Below are positions 33,854 through 43,797 of a stretch of DNA of 64,000 bases, piece by piece. The notes under the pieces are model-generated. The model had not been told where the DNA came from. It made no database searches and saw nothing but the letters and a program-made list of their open reading frames with translations. The DNA comes from an uncultured Alphaproteobacteria bacterium. GTDB lineage: Bacteria > Pseudomonadota > Alphaproteobacteria > SP197. How positions within the stretch are numbered: the stretch's first letter is position 1; the number at the start of each line of letters is the position of its first letter. The DNA is taken from assembly GCA_943787175.1 (NCBI GenBank), contig CALSLK010000005.1:62001-126000 (forward strand), given 5' to 3'. The position numbers and the translations under genes are program-made.

Positions 33854-36578
33854 GTGGCAACCTTTGGTCCCCTGGCTTTCCTGGTTCCCTGGGCACTGAT
33901 TGCCCTGGTCCTGCTGCCGCTTGCTGTGGTGGCTGCTGAAGGTCGTGCCGCCGATGCCGCGGAAGGTTTCCTTTCCGGCGATCCGCCTGCTGTTCGGGTT
34001 GGATACGGATCGAAGGGCCGCTGAATCGACGCCCTTGTGGCTGATCCTGCTGCGCCTTGGCCTGGCAGGACTGCTGATCCTTGCCGTTGCGCACCCGCTG
34101 GTGAACCCATCGCATCGCACGCTTGCTCCCGGCGACATGCTGATTGTTGTCGACGATGGCTGGGCATCCGCGCGCGATTGGCCTGACCGCATGACCGCAG
34201 TACGCAACCTGGTTTCCCTTGCAGAACGCCAGGACCGGTCTGTTGTCCTGTTACGCACCGCGTCCCAGGAAAGCGGTGTACCCATGGAGCACAGCGGCCT
34301 GATGCGCGCCGAAAACGCGGGCCAATTGCTGAACGCCATGGTTCCCTCGCCCTGGCCCGTCGATCGCGGGGCAGCAGCAGAAACACTGACCGACCTCGAC
34401 TCCGTCAATCAGGTCTTCTGGATCAACGACGGCGTTTCTTCAGACCAGGATGCGGCCTTCCTGACAGCACTGCAGGAAACCGGTGATGTCACGATCATGC
34501 AGAATCGTGATTCCAAGGCGGCCCTGGTTCTGCTCGCTCCTGTCGACGAAAACGGATTCCTCCTGATCAGTGCCCTGCGTGCAGGAACCGGTCCGGAACG
34601 CCGTGTCTGGGTCGCAGCTAACGATGAGGCTGGTGAACTGGTAGCACGTCAGGAACTGGTCTTTCCCCAGGGCGAAAGCAGGGCCGAAGCCCTGTTGAGC
34701 GTTCCGCTGGAGTTACGCAATCAGATTTCACAGCTTGAAATCGAGAACGAGCCAACGGCAGCAGCCATCGTCATGCTGGATCAGCGCTGGAAACGCCCGC
34801 CGGTCGGCCTGGTTGCCGGTGGTGATATCGAAAGCCAGCAGCCACTGCTGTCACCGACCTACTTTGTCGAGCGCGCGCTGGAGGCTGCCGCAGAGGTGCG
34901 CTCTGCGCCGCTTGAACTACTTCTGAACCAACCACCCGCGGTCATTGTGCTGGCTGATGTCGGGGTCGTACCCGAAACAGAGCGGCCCGCACTGGATGCC
35001 TGGCTGGAAGAAGGCGGCGTTCTCATAAGGTTTGCAGGCCCCCTGTTTTCCCAGGAAAGCGACGATCTGGTGCCGGTCGAGATACGCGGCCGCGAGCGCG
35101 CATTGGGCGGTGCCATGAGCTGGTCGAGTGCCCAGCGGATCGCCCTGTTCGACAACAACTCCCCGTTTGCAGGATTGTTGCCACCGCCCGATGTCCTGAT
35201 CGACCGTCAGGTTCTGGCTGAACCCACTGTCGACCTGACGGCAAAGACATGGGCAAGACTGGAGGACGGCACACCTTTGGTCACGGCAGAGAAACGCGGT
35301 GAAGGCTGGCTTGTCCTGGTGCACACAACCGCCAACACACAATGGACCAACCTGCCGATCTCGGGCCTGTTTGCATCCATGATGAAACGCCTGATCGACC
35401 TGTCCCAGGGTGCCGGCGCGGAACTGGGTGACCAGCCTCTGCCTGCCATCCAGTCGCTGACCGGTTTTGGTGTTCTGGCCCCCCCTCCGGCCAGCGCCAT
35501 GGCGATCCCCGCCAATGTTTTTGAAGAAGCTGTTGCCAGCCCTGAAACACCGCCGGGTCTGTATGGGACGCTTGACCTGAGGCGCACGCTCAATCTGGGC
35601 GAAACCCTGGCATCTCCAGAAGAGCTCGTGGTTCCAGACAGCATCGCGGCAGCAGGCTTTGAACGACAGGAAGAGCTTGACCTGCGGCCCTTCATCTATG
35701 GGTTTGCAGCCCTTCTGGCGCTTATCGAAATCTACGCCAGCATGGCGCTGCGCGGCCTGGTGCCAAGCTTTGGCACAGGCACGCGGCTTGCTGCCATTCC
35801 CCTTCTCTTCCTGTTGTTGGCGCCCGACAGCGCCCAGGCGCAGGATGACCTGACTGAAGATGGAATTCCTGCGGCGGCCCTGGAAGTCCGGTTCGCCTAC
35901 ATCATGACCGGCGATGAACAGATCGACCGCGTCAGTTTTGCCGGGTTGCGCGGCCTGGGCATGATCCTGACAGCCCGCACATCGGTCGAGCCCGGCGATC
36001 CCATCGGCGTTGAAATCGAAACCGACGATCTGATTCTCTACCCCCTGGTCTATTGGCCCATCACAGAGGATCAGCCGGTTCCTTCCGGTGTGGCCAAGGC
36101 AAGACTTGATGCCTATCTGGCCGCCGGCGGTATTCTGATTGTCGATACGCGCGACGCTGATCGCGAGATGGAAGGCGTGACCGGGACCGGCCCCAACGCC
36201 GCACGCCTGCCCGAGATGTTGGGCGGCCTCAATATTCCTGCCCTGATGCGTGTGCCTTCAGGCCACGTCCTGACCCAGTCCTATTATCTGCTGTCGGGGT
36301 TCCCTGGCCGTTGGGACGGCGGGTCGGTGTGGGTGGAACAACATCCAGGCGGCCTCAATGACGGCGTTTCCGCTCTTGTCATCGGCAGCAACGACTGGGC
36401 ATCGGCCTGGGCGCTCAACGACCAACTGCAGCCTCTCTATGCTGTTGTCCCCGGTGGCGAACGCCAACGCGAAATGGCGTTCCGCTTCGGCGTCAATCTG
36501 GTGATGTACGCCATGACCGGCAACTACAAGGCCGATGCCGTGCATCTACCGGCAATCCTGGATCGGATCGGTCAATGA
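33854..36578 (+). CDS. DUF4159 / BatA N-terminal membrane protein, one apparent frameshift
   Basis: A protein of about 907 residues. The N-terminal aerotolerance-regulator (BatA) block reads ATFGPLAFLVPWALIALVLL from GTG 33854, then shifts frame near 33923 to WWLLKVVPPMPRKVSFPAIR; dropping one base restores the family LPLLWWLLK. Then comes a long periplasmic-type region, a second helix pair near the middle (FIYGFAALLALIEIYASMAL), and a C-terminal DUF4159 domain (EVRFAYIMTGDEQIDRVS, FAGLRGLGMILTARTSVEPG) with a flavodoxin/GATase-like look. It follows DUF58 and overlaps the next gene by 4 bp. Confidence 0.88.
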
Positions 36579-38662
36579 GCGCCACGACCGTCACCGATAT
36601 CGTCCTGTCACCACTGCTGCCGCTGTGGATGATCATCCTGTTCTCAGGCGTGGCACTTGCCATGATCCTGTATGGTTTCGTGCGCCGTGCGCCTGGCACA
36701 ATCTGGCGCATCTTCCCGATGGCAGCGCTCGCTCTTGCGCTCGCCAATCCCTCTCTGGTCGAAGAACGCCGGGAAGCCTTGCCCGACGTGACGCTGGTTC
36801 TGGTGGACCGCTCATCCAGCCAGACCGTGGGCGAGCGCACCGAACAGACCGATGCAGCCGTGGCGGCGCTCACCGAACGCCTGGGCAGGCTCCCGAATCT
36901 GGAAGTGCGTATCGCCGAAATCGATCCGGCAGAAGCCGCCGGTCAGGACGCACTGCCCGGGTCCGGGACCATGCTGTTTGACGCAATGCGCCGTTCCCTG
37001 GCCGATGTGCCACGCACCGCCATCTCGGGCGTCGTTCTTGTCACAGATGGTGCGGTCCATGACGTCCCTGAAACCGTTGCGGCCCTGGGTATTGATGCCC
37101 CGGTTCATGTGCTGCTGACCGGAGAACGCCAGGAATACGATCGCCGACTGGAACTGCTGGAAGCGCCGCGTTACGGCATTGTCGATCAAACCGTGATGCT
37201 GAGCCTGCGTGTTCACGACACGGCCTCTGAATCCGGCGTTGTTCCGGTCACGCTTACCCCGCCTGGTGGCGAGCCGGTCACGCACAATGTCCCGATCGGC
37301 GAACGCTACGAGATGCGCTTCATTCCAGACCGTGCCGGCCTTTCCGTCATTCGCCTGGATGTCGAGGCACACGAGGACGAGCTGACCGCGGTCAACAACA
37401 CCGCCGTTCTGGCCTTTAATGGCGTGCGTGAAAATCTGAAGGTTCTGCTGATCTCAGGCGAAGTCCATACCGGCGAGAGAGTCTGGCGTAATACGCTCAA
37501 AGCCGACCCGTCGGTCGAGCTGGTCCACTTCACCATCCTGCGTCCGCCTGAAAAACAGGACGGCACACCGATCCGCGAACTCTCGCTTATCTCCTTCCCG
37601 GTGCGCGAACTGTTCGAGGTGAGGTTGCAGGACTTCGACCTCATCGTCTTCGATCGCTATCGCAAGCGTGGCGTTATTCCCGAGGCCTACCTGCAGAACA
37701 TCGCTGACTATGTGCTCGAAGGCGGTGCCATGATGGTCTCCGCCGGACCGGATTTTGCGACCCCTCTGGGCCTCCACACCACGGTGCTGGGCGATTTGAT
37801 GCCTGCTCTGCCCACTGGCGAAGTCATCGAGGAAGCGTTCAACCTGACGCCAACAGAAGACGGCCTTCGTCATCCCGTGACAGCCGGTCTGAACGGTATT
37901 CAGCAACCCATTCCGCCGTGGGGCGAATGGTTCCGCCAGATCGATGCGGTTTCCGAGAGCGGGGATGTCCTGCTCAAAGGCATTGCCGACCGGCCCATGC
38001 TGGTTCTTCAGCGGGCAGGAGAAGGGCGTGTCGCCGAATTGCTTTCCGATCATCTGTGGCTGTGGTCACGCGGCTATGATGGCGGCGGACCCAGTCAGGA
38101 ATTGCTGCGCCGTCTGGCCCATTGGCTGATGAAAGAACCGGATCTGGAAGAAGACGCCTTGCGCGCGGTGGCCGTCGGCAACCAGATCCGAATCGTGCGC
38201 CAGAGCATGGAAGACCGCGCCCATGAGGTTGTGGTCACAGCACCATCGGGTGAAACCCAAACGATCCTGCTGGAGCCGGGCGATCCCGGTCGGGCAACCG
38301 CGGAACTGGGCATCGGCGAGGCCGGTCTGTTTCAGATTTCCGACGGCGAACTCGAAACCATCGTCAGTGTCGGAGAACTGAACCCGCTGGAGTGGCGTGA
38401 TCCCCGTGCTGGGTCGGATGCCCTGGCATCCATCGTCGACGAAAGCGGTGGCGGCATCAGCTGGATCGCCTATGACACCATACCGACGGTGCGTCGTGTT
38501 TCGCCTGACCGCGACCTTTCCGGCAATGGCTGGTTTGGTGTCCTTGACCACGGGCGCTACCTGGTGCGCGGCATTGATTCATTGGCGCTGTTGCCACCGT
38601 GGCTCGCTCTGCTGTTGTTTGTCGGCGGCCTGGCCGCAGCATGGCGCGCCGAGGGCCGCTGA
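36575..38662 (+). CDS. Large membrane protein of the MoxR cluster (vWA/GATase-like)
   Basis: A 695-residue protein with two N-terminal helices (LLPLWMIILFSGVALAMILY; TIWRIFPMAALALALANPSL), a long periplasmic-type domain, and a C-terminal helix (LLPPWLALLLFVGGLAAAWR). After the helices VTLVLVDRSSSQTVGERTEQ looks like a vWA metal site (DxSxS-like DRSSS), and GVVLVTDGAVHD supports that. LKVLLISGEVHTGER and YVLEGGAMMVSAGPDF resemble a glutamine-amidotransferase-like fold. It is the third vWA-related partner in the MoxR operon and its start overlaps the DUF4159 stop. The process served is unknown. Confidence 0.8.
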   Translation: MSATTVTDIVLSPLLPLWMIILFSGVALAMILYGFVRRAPGTIWRIFPMAALALALANPSLVEERREALPDVTLVLVDRSSSQTVGERTEQTDAAVAALTERLGRLPNLEVRIAEIDPAEAAGQDALPGSGTMLFDAMRRSLADVPRTAISGVVLVTDGAVHDVPETVAALGIDAPVHVLLTGERQEYDRRLELLEAPRYGIVDQTVMLSLRVHDTASESGVVPVTLTPPGGEPVTHNVPIGERYEMRFIPDRAGLSVIRLDVEAHEDELTAVNNTAVLAFNGVRENLKVLLISGEVHTGERVWRNTLKADPSVELVHFTILRPPEKQDGTPIRELSLISFPVRELFEVRLQDFDLIVFDRYRKRGVIPEAYLQNIADYVLEGGAMMVSAGPDFATPLGLHTTVLGDLMPALPTGEVIEEAFNLTPTEDGLRHPVTAGLNGIQQPIPPWGEWFRQIDAVSESGDVLLKGIADRPMLVLQRAGEGRVAELLSDHLWLWSRGYDGGGPSQELLRRLAHWLMKEPDLEEDALRAVAVGNQIRIVRQSMEDRAHEVVVTAPSGETQTILLEPGDPGRATAELGIGEAGLFQISDGELETIVSVGELNPLEWRDPRAGSDALASIVDESGGGISWIAYDTIPTVRRVSPDRDLSGNGWFGVLDHGRYLVRGIDSLALLPPWLALLLFVGGLAAAWRAEGR

Positions 38663-38734
38663 ATCCACCCCCGGTATCTGGCGTTGCGGGATCGGGAGAT
38701 TTATGGTCGCGTCCAGTAAAAGGGGCAACCGGTC

Positions 38735-40222
38735 TTGCAAATCCGTTTTGAGCGCGAACTTTCGCAACATGCTGACGTTCTGGTCGTTGGGGTCACGTCA
38801 AAACGTGAACCATTTGCCTCGACCGGGATTCTCCGGACCGTGGTGGCTGACGTCCTTCGAACGCTCGGGTCAGAAAGCAGATTCACCGGCGATGCCCGCC
38901 AAATCGTTGAAGTCGCAGCGCCCCATGGTCTGGCAGCCGAACGGCTGTGCCTGATCGGCCTTGGTTCTCCCGACGATCTCGATACCCATGGCTGGGAGCA
39001 TCTGGGGGGCACGCTCGCCGAAACCTATGATGGCTCCGGCGCCTCGCTCACCCTTGCGATGCAAACGCCCCCTTTGACCTCCGGCCTCGCCCACCTTGTC
39101 ATGGGCCTTGCCTTGCGCGGCTACCGCCATGAACGCCTGCGCACCAGGGCCTTACCGGATGATGATGGACCCGTCACGCATGTCATCGTGCATGACGCCG
39201 AAGGGACGGCCCAGGTTTGCTGGGAAAGCGACCTCTCACACGTCGTTGCAGGCGTCATTCTGGCGCGCGATCTGTTCGCCGAGCCGGCCAACCTTCTCTA
39301 CCCGCAAACCTATGTCGAAGCACTCGGCCAACTCGAGCCCCTGGGCGTGACGGTCGAAGCATTGGGGCTTGAAGAGCTGCATGCCAACGGCATGGGCGCC
39401 ATGCTCGCCGTGGCACAGGGCAGCGCGCGCGAACCACGCCTGGCGATCCTTCGCTGGCAGGGCGCTGATGACCCTCAGGAAGCACCCATCGCCTTTGTCG
39501 GCAAGGGTATGACCTTTGATTCCGGTGGCATCACCCTGAAGCCTGCCAAGGGCATGGAGGAAATGAAGGGCGACATGGCCGGCGCCGGCGCGGTTACCGG
39601 CGCCATGCGTGCGTTGGCCGGACGTGGCGCGAAGGTCAATGCCATCGGTGTTCTGGGACTGGCTGAGAACATGCCGTCTGCACGGGCCTATCGCCCCGGC
39701 GATGTCGTCAGGACCATGGCTGGCTGGACCATCGAAGTGGTCGATACCGACGCCGAAGGGCGCATGGTTCTGGCCGATGCGCTCTGGTACACGGCACGAA
39801 CCTTCAAGCCGCGCCTGATGGTCGACCTGGCAACGCTCACTTATGCCATCATGGCAGGGCTCGGGCTGGTCTATACCGGCATGTACGCCACAGACGATGC
39901 TCTGGCCGCCGACCTTGTGAAGTCTTCGCAGGCAACCGGCGAAAAGCTCTGGCGTATGCCACTGGACGAAGCTTACGAAGAAAATCTGGGGTCGGATATC
40001 GCCGATCTCCGCCAGACGGCTCACGACATCGAAACGGCTGATTGCGCCCATGCGGCACAGCTCCTGTCACGCTTTGCCGACGGTCTGCCCTGGGCGCATC
40101 TCGACATCGCGGGCAAGGAGATGGCCTATGACGACAAACCGCTCTGCCCGAAAGGTCCCACCGGAGTCGGTGTCCGTCTGCTTGATGCGCTGGCCAGGCG
40201 ACATGAACCTGCCGCAAACTGA
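38735..40222 (+). CDS. Leucyl aminopeptidase family protein (M17)
   Basis: A 495-residue cytosolic metallopeptidase. Metal and catalytic residues are visible in VGKGMTFDSGGITLKPAKGM (Lys, Asp), EEMKGDMAGAGAVTGAM (Asp), and VVDTDAEGRMVLADAL. The classic signature is NTDAEGR; here the first residue is Asp. The usual N-terminal macrodomain-like region is present (RFERELSQHADVLVVGVTSK). The start is TTG 38735, with AGGGG about 9 bp ahead; no nearby ATG gives a plausible N-terminus. The SDR gene follows 24 bp later. Confidence 0.9.
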   Translation: MQIRFERELSQHADVLVVGVTSKREPFASTGILRTVVADVLRTLGSESRFTGDARQIVEVAAPHGLAAERLCLIGLGSPDDLDTHGWEHLGGTLAETYDGSGASLTLAMQTPPLTSGLAHLVMGLALRGYRHERLRTRALPDDDGPVTHVIVHDAEGTAQVCWESDLSHVVAGVILARDLFAEPANLLYPQTYVEALGQLEPLGVTVEALGLEELHANGMGAMLAVAQGSAREPRLAILRWQGADDPQEAPIAFVGKGMTFDSGGITLKPAKGMEEMKGDMAGAGAVTGAMRALAGRGAKVNAIGVLGLAENMPSARAYRPGDVVRTMAGWTIEVVDTDAEGRMVLADALWYTARTFKPRLMVDLATLTYAIMAGLGLVYTGMYATDDALAADLVKSSQATGEKLWRMPLDEAYEENLGSDIADLRQTAHDIETADCAHAAQLLSRFADGLPWAHLDIAGKEMAYDDKPLCPKGPTGVGVRLLDALARRHEPAAN

Positions 40223-40246
40223 ATTTGAACCTGACGGAGAAGCGTG

Positions 40247-41011
40247 ATGCTCGCCAACTACGATCTTTCCGGAAAACGCGCGCTTGTGACCGGTGGCGCC
40301 AGCGGCATCGGGCTGGGTGCGGTCAAAGCTTTCCTGCGCTGTGGTGCCAGCGTTGCCATCAACGACCTGTCAGACTCGCCTCGCCTTCCTGGGGTCATCG
40401 CGGAACTCACTGCCGAGGGACATCACGTCGTGGCCGCACCGGGCAATGTCGGTGACGCCGATGATGCCCCCCGCATGGTCACCGATGCGATCAAGGCGCT
40501 GGGCGGCCTCGACTATCTCGTCAACAACGCCGGCACACCCGGTACGAAGGAGCCGATCCCACCAGAGGATTTCGAACGCCAGGACGAAGCGTTCTGGGAC
40601 CTTCTTCTCAACGTCAACCTGATCGGCCCCTATCGTTGCACCAAGGCTGCAGCGATGGCATTGCGCGATTCAGGTGGAGCGATCGTGAACACCGCATCCA
40701 TTTCAGCACACGGGAACGGCGGCTCAAGCTCTGTCTACTGTGCCACCAAGGCCGGCCTCGTGAACCTGACCAAGGAATGGGCGCGCGCCCTGGCCCCTGT
40801 CGTGCGTGTCAACGCCATTGCTCCAGGTGCGGTCGATTCGGCCTGGATGTGCCGGTTTCCCGGCCAGGATGTGGGCGACAATTCTAATCTCATTCCCATG
40901 GGCAGGATCGGCACGCCGGTCGATTATGGCGAAGCCATCCTGTTCCTTTCGGCCGGTGCGAGTTATGTCACGGGTCAGACACTCAACGTGGACGGTGGCC
41001 TGACCACCTGA
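40247..41011 (+). CDS. Short-chain dehydrogenase/reductase
   Basis: A 254-residue Rossmann oxidoreductase. Motifs are the cofactor loop GKRALVTGGASGIGLGAVKA, DYLVNNAGTPG (NNAG), and the catalytic Ser-Tyr-Lys in NTASISAHGNGGSSSVYCAT plus KAGLV. The Asp in NDLSDSP suggests NAD over NADP. The C-terminal YVTGQTLNVDGGLTT is typical. I use ATG 40247 with GGAG nearby; the adjacent GTG 40244 is equally close. It precedes a fumarylacetoacetase-like gene by 16 bp, so both may serve one catabolic route. Confidence 0.9.
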   Translation: MLANYDLSGKRALVTGGASGIGLGAVKAFLRCGASVAINDLSDSPRLPGVIAELTAEGHHVVAAPGNVGDADDAPRMVTDAIKALGGLDYLVNNAGTPGTKEPIPPEDFERQDEAFWDLLLNVNLIGPYRCTKAAAMALRDSGGAIVNTASISAHGNGGSSSVYCATKAGLVNLTKEWARALAPVVRVNAIAPGAVDSAWMCRFPGQDVGDNSNLIPMGRIGTPVDYGEAILFLSAGASYVTGQTLNVDGGLTT

Positions 41012-41027
41012 TTGCAGGAGAACGCTT

Positions 41028-41873
41028 GTGAAGCTTGTTCGTTACGGAAAACCGGGCCGGGAACGCCCCGGCATGATCGACGCCGATGGCGTCCTGCGCG
41101 ATCTCAAAGGTCACGTTCAGGATATTCGTGGTCCTGCCTTTCAGGAGCAAACGATGGATCGCCTGCGTTCCATCCGCCCCGAAACACTTCCAGCCGTGGA
41201 AGAAGATGTGCGTCTGGGCATGCCCGTTGGCGGCATTCGCAAGATCGTCTGCATCGGCCTCAATTACACCGATCATGCCCGCGAGACGGGCAATGAGCCT
41301 CCCGTAGAACCGATTGCGTTCTTCAAGCCGAACACGTGCCTGACCGGCCCCAACGACCCCATCGTGCTCCTGCGCAACAGCCGGCACACCGATTGGGAGG
41401 TCGAACTGGCCGTGGTGATCGGCAAACACACCAAGTATGTCGATGAAGCCGACGCGCTGAGTCACATCGCTGGCTACTGCGTTGCCAATGACGTTTCCGA
41501 GCGGAAGTTCCAGGCCAAAGGCACAGGCCAGTGGATTCTAGGCAAGTCCGGCGACACCTATTGTCCGCTTGGCCCCTGGTTCGTGACCGCTGATGAAGTG
41601 CCCGACCCGCAAAACCTGCGCCTTTGGCTCGACGTCAACGGCGAGCGCATGCAGGACGGCACGACATCCAACATGATCTTCGGCGTCGCCCACCTGATTC
41701 ATTTTGTCAGCCAGTTCATGACGCTTGAACCAGGCGACATCGTGCTCACCGGCACTCCAGCGGGTGTCGGCGTCGGTCGCGACCCCAAGGTTTTCCTGAA
41801 AGAAGGCGATGTGGTCAGCCTGGGCATCGACGGTCTGGGCGAACAACGCAGCGTGATCGCCCCGCCGGAGTAG
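41028..41873 (+). CDS. Fumarylacetoacetate hydrolase family protein
   Basis: A 281-residue FAH-fold hydrolase or isomerase. The metal-ligand region is visible: DWEVELAVVIGKHTKYV with the DxE pair, CIGLNYTDHARETGNEPPVE, and VANDVSERKFQAKGTGQWIL. GDIVLTGTPAGVGVGRDPKV completes the signature. The family cleaves or isomerises acylpyruvates and catechol-derived products; this one is next to an SDR and Rieske oxygenases, which suggests aromatic or amine breakdown (inference). The start is GTG 41028, preceded by GCAGGAGA. Confidence 0.9.
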   Translation: MKLVRYGKPGRERPGMIDADGVLRDLKGHVQDIRGPAFQEQTMDRLRSIRPETLPAVEEDVRLGMPVGGIRKIVCIGLNYTDHARETGNEPPVEPIAFFKPNTCLTGPNDPIVLLRNSRHTDWEVELAVVIGKHTKYVDEADALSHIAGYCVANDVSERKFQAKGTGQWILGKSGDTYCPLGPWFVTADEVPDPQNLRLWLDVNGERMQDGTTSNMIFGVAHLIHFVSQFMTLEPGDIVLTGTPAGVGVGRDPKVFLKEGDVVSLGIDGLGEQRSVIAPPE

Positions 41874-41881
41874 TCCGGCCG

Positions 41882-43084
41882 CTACGCGCTTAACCGGTCA
41901 ACCACGATGTTCTGGAAGTGATGGACCGCGCTTTCCCAATAGGCTGAAAAGCGGGTCGGCATGCCCAGTTCGTCGCGCTGTGCGTGTTTGGTCTGCACCT
42001 CACGCACCATCGGGAAATCCTGCTCGCCTACGGTGACCCAGCCATCGCGCACGGCCTCACGGACAGCGTGATGTTCCTCATCGGTTGCGGCATCACCAAT
42101 GAAGTGGAAGGCGCGACGGGTCGGCGTGCAATCATGCGACTGTGGCAGGTAGATGGTCGTGACAACGTGATCATCCAGCACCGCGACGATGGCATTGGGC
42201 ACAATGAAAAACAGAACGAGCTCGTTGCCCAGCCCGTCTTCATGCATCTTCTTGCCGTTGTAATGCGGGAACATGGGCAGGCTGTCATCGCCCGGCTCGT
42301 TCCCTTTGCGGCGGCTTGAAATCGAAACATAGGTGTCGGCGCCGCGCTCGCCCGCAAAGGTTCCGCTGCGTTCGCCAATCTGGGGATGCACCCAGGGCAA
42401 ATGATAATCCTCGCACCCGGTCTCGATCGCGAGTTTCCAGTTACCGTCGAACTGTGCCTTGGTCGTGATGCCCGAGAACTTCACGAGCGAAAGGTCGTGA
42501 TCGGGAATGCGATCAAAAACCGGCTGGATGAAGCTCTCAAACGGCTCAGCCTGGCCATCAATGTTGACGAAAACAAAGTGCATCCAGGTCGTGCTGCGTA
42601 CTTCCCGCAGGCCAAGTTTGGCCTTCTCGATGCCGGGCTGTTCGGCGCTTACTTTGCCGCTCTTTTCATCAACACCGCCAATATCGGGAGTGGCGATCAG
42701 TCGGCCATTGAGATCATAGGTCCAGCCATGCCAGCCGCATTGCAGAGTCTGTGCCTTGGTGCAGGGTTCGCGCAACACGGTCATGGAGCGATGTCGGCAG
42801 ATGTTGTGAAAGACCTTCACTTCGTTGTCGCGGTTGCGCGCAACAATGAAGTCCCAGCCCGCAATGGAGACCGGTACGGCATCACCGGCATTGGGCACAT
42901 CGGACTCGAAACCAATCGCCATCCATCCGCGCGGAAAGAGCTTCTGGCGTTCCAGATTGAAAAACGCTGGGTCTGCATAAGCGCGACCGGGAAGACCCTC
43001 GGCCTCAGCGGCTGGCCGACGCAGGCGCTTGATGGCTTCCGAGCTTACGAAGTCTTCAAGGTTCAGGGGTTCCATCATGCTCAT
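41882..43084 (-). CDS. Rieske non-haem iron oxygenase, alpha subunit (first)
   Basis: A 400-residue ring-hydroxylating-type oxygenase. The [2Fe-2S] site is in HNICRHRSMTVLREP and LQCGWHGWTYDLNG (Cys-His, Cys-His). The mononuclear iron site is near NWKLAIETGCEDYHLPWVHP. The whole pattern is closer to the GbcA/quaternary-amine-demethylase branch than to classic aromatic dioxygenases; the substrate is unknown. It is transcribed with the TetR gene that starts upstream of it. No ferredoxin or reductase gene is adjacent. Confidence 0.9.
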   Translation of the reverse strand: MSMMEPLNLEDFVSSEAIKRLRRPAAEAEGLPGRAYADPAFFNLERQKLFPRGWMAIGFESDVPNAGDAVPVSIAGWDFIVARNRDNEVKVFHNICRHRSMTVLREPCTKAQTLQCGWHGWTYDLNGRLIATPDIGGVDEKSGKVSAEQPGIEKAKLGLREVRSTTWMHFVFVNIDGQAEPFESFIQPVFDRIPDHDLSLVKFSGITTKAQFDGNWKLAIETGCEDYHLPWVHPQIGERSGTFAGERGADTYVSISSRRKGNEPGDDSLPMFPHYNGKKMHEDGLGNELVLFFIVPNAIVAVLDDHVVTTIYLPQSHDCTPTRRAFHFIGDAATDEEHHAVREAVRDGWVTVGEQDFPMVREVQTKHAQRDELGMPTRFSAYWESAVHHFQNIVVDRLSA

Positions 43085-43102
43085 CGTCGTGGCTCCTTAT
43101 CG

Positions 43103-43687
43103 TCAGAGGTTTTTTAGCGCGGCATCCAACATGGCGCTGCGCCGTTGTTCAGGAAATCTGTCAGGCTCCATGCCACTGCGGACACACAGCCCGTCGCCAA
43201 AGGCCAGCAGGTGGTCAGCCAGATCATCGGGATCGCGATCAACTGCGATTTCACCGTTCTCCATGGCAGCCATAACCTGCCCCCGAAACGCCTTGCGTAT
43301 TGTGGCGTACTGACGGGCCTGAATGCCGTTGTGGACCGGATCAACAGCCGATCGCGCCCAGAAACTCAGAAGCGCCGAAACCCGCGCCGTGCGCAGGTCC
43401 AAAGGCACCAGAACCTCCAGCAATTGACGAAGGCATGCCTTGCCCGGGGCGCACGATTCGATTGCCAATGCCATCCGATCAAAGGCCTGTTCCGAGATCT
43501 GGCGGGCGACAAAGGCCAGGAGTTCGTCGCGATCCCGGAAATAGTGCTGGAGCACGCCGGTGGTGAATCCGGCTTCGCGGGAGATCTCGCGCAGCGTTGC
43601 TCCTTCCAGCCCATCGCGGCCAATCACACGCCAGGCTGCCTCGGCGACATCCTCACGGCGTTCATCATGATCAACGACTTTGGGCAA
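43103..43687 (-). CDS. TetR-family regulator, BetI-like
   Basis: A 194-residue repressor. The N-terminal helix-turn-helix includes VAEAAWRVIGRDGLEGATLR and EISREAGFTTGVLQHYFRDR, similar to BetI. A helical ligand domain follows with a BetI-like C-terminal TetR_C region. The start is TTG 43687, preceded by GAGAGGA; the ATG seen just upstream is out of frame. It lies between two Rieske oxygenase genes and is divergent from the second, so it probably controls both and itself. The ligand may be the oxygenase substrate. Confidence 0.88.
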   Translation of the reverse strand: MPKVVDHDERREDVAEAAWRVIGRDGLEGATLREISREAGFTTGVLQHYFRDRDELLAFVARQISEQAFDRMALAIESCAPGKACLRQLLEVLVPLDLRTARVSALLSFWARSAVDPVHNGIQARQYATIRKAFRGQVMAAMENGEIAVDRDPDDLADHLLAFGDGLCVRSGMEPDRFPEQRRSAMLDAALKNL

Positions 43688-43797
43688 CGTGCATTCCTCT
43701 CGAATTCATCTTTACATTACGTGTGTTATAATAAAAAACAAGTCTGCTGTTGAACCCCGCGGCAGGTTAAGCGACGAAGGAAACCAGAGGAGACGCA
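43688..43797. promoter_or_regulatory. AT-rich divergent control region between TetR and Rieske gene 2
   Basis: This 110-bp gap holds the most AT-rich stretch seen in this part of the window (43711-43740), including TATAAT at 43727-43732 on the plus strand. A TTA..TAA imperfect dyad centres near 43724. No good -35 lies 16-18 bp upstream on that strand. The position between a TetR gene and its likely target makes it the expected operator/promoter region, but exact sites are not resolved. Confidence 0.35.

Noticed and set aside
33900..33902. ATG 33900 as the start of the DUF4159 protein
   Set aside because: It lies inside the BatA-type N-terminal helix. The matching upstream residues (FGPLAFLVPWALIALVLL) are in the preceding frame from GTG 33854.
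43711..43732. TTTACA with TATAAT as a promoter for the second Rieske gene
   Set aside because: The spacing is only 10 bp, far from the 16-18 bp needed, so only the AT-rich region is reported.
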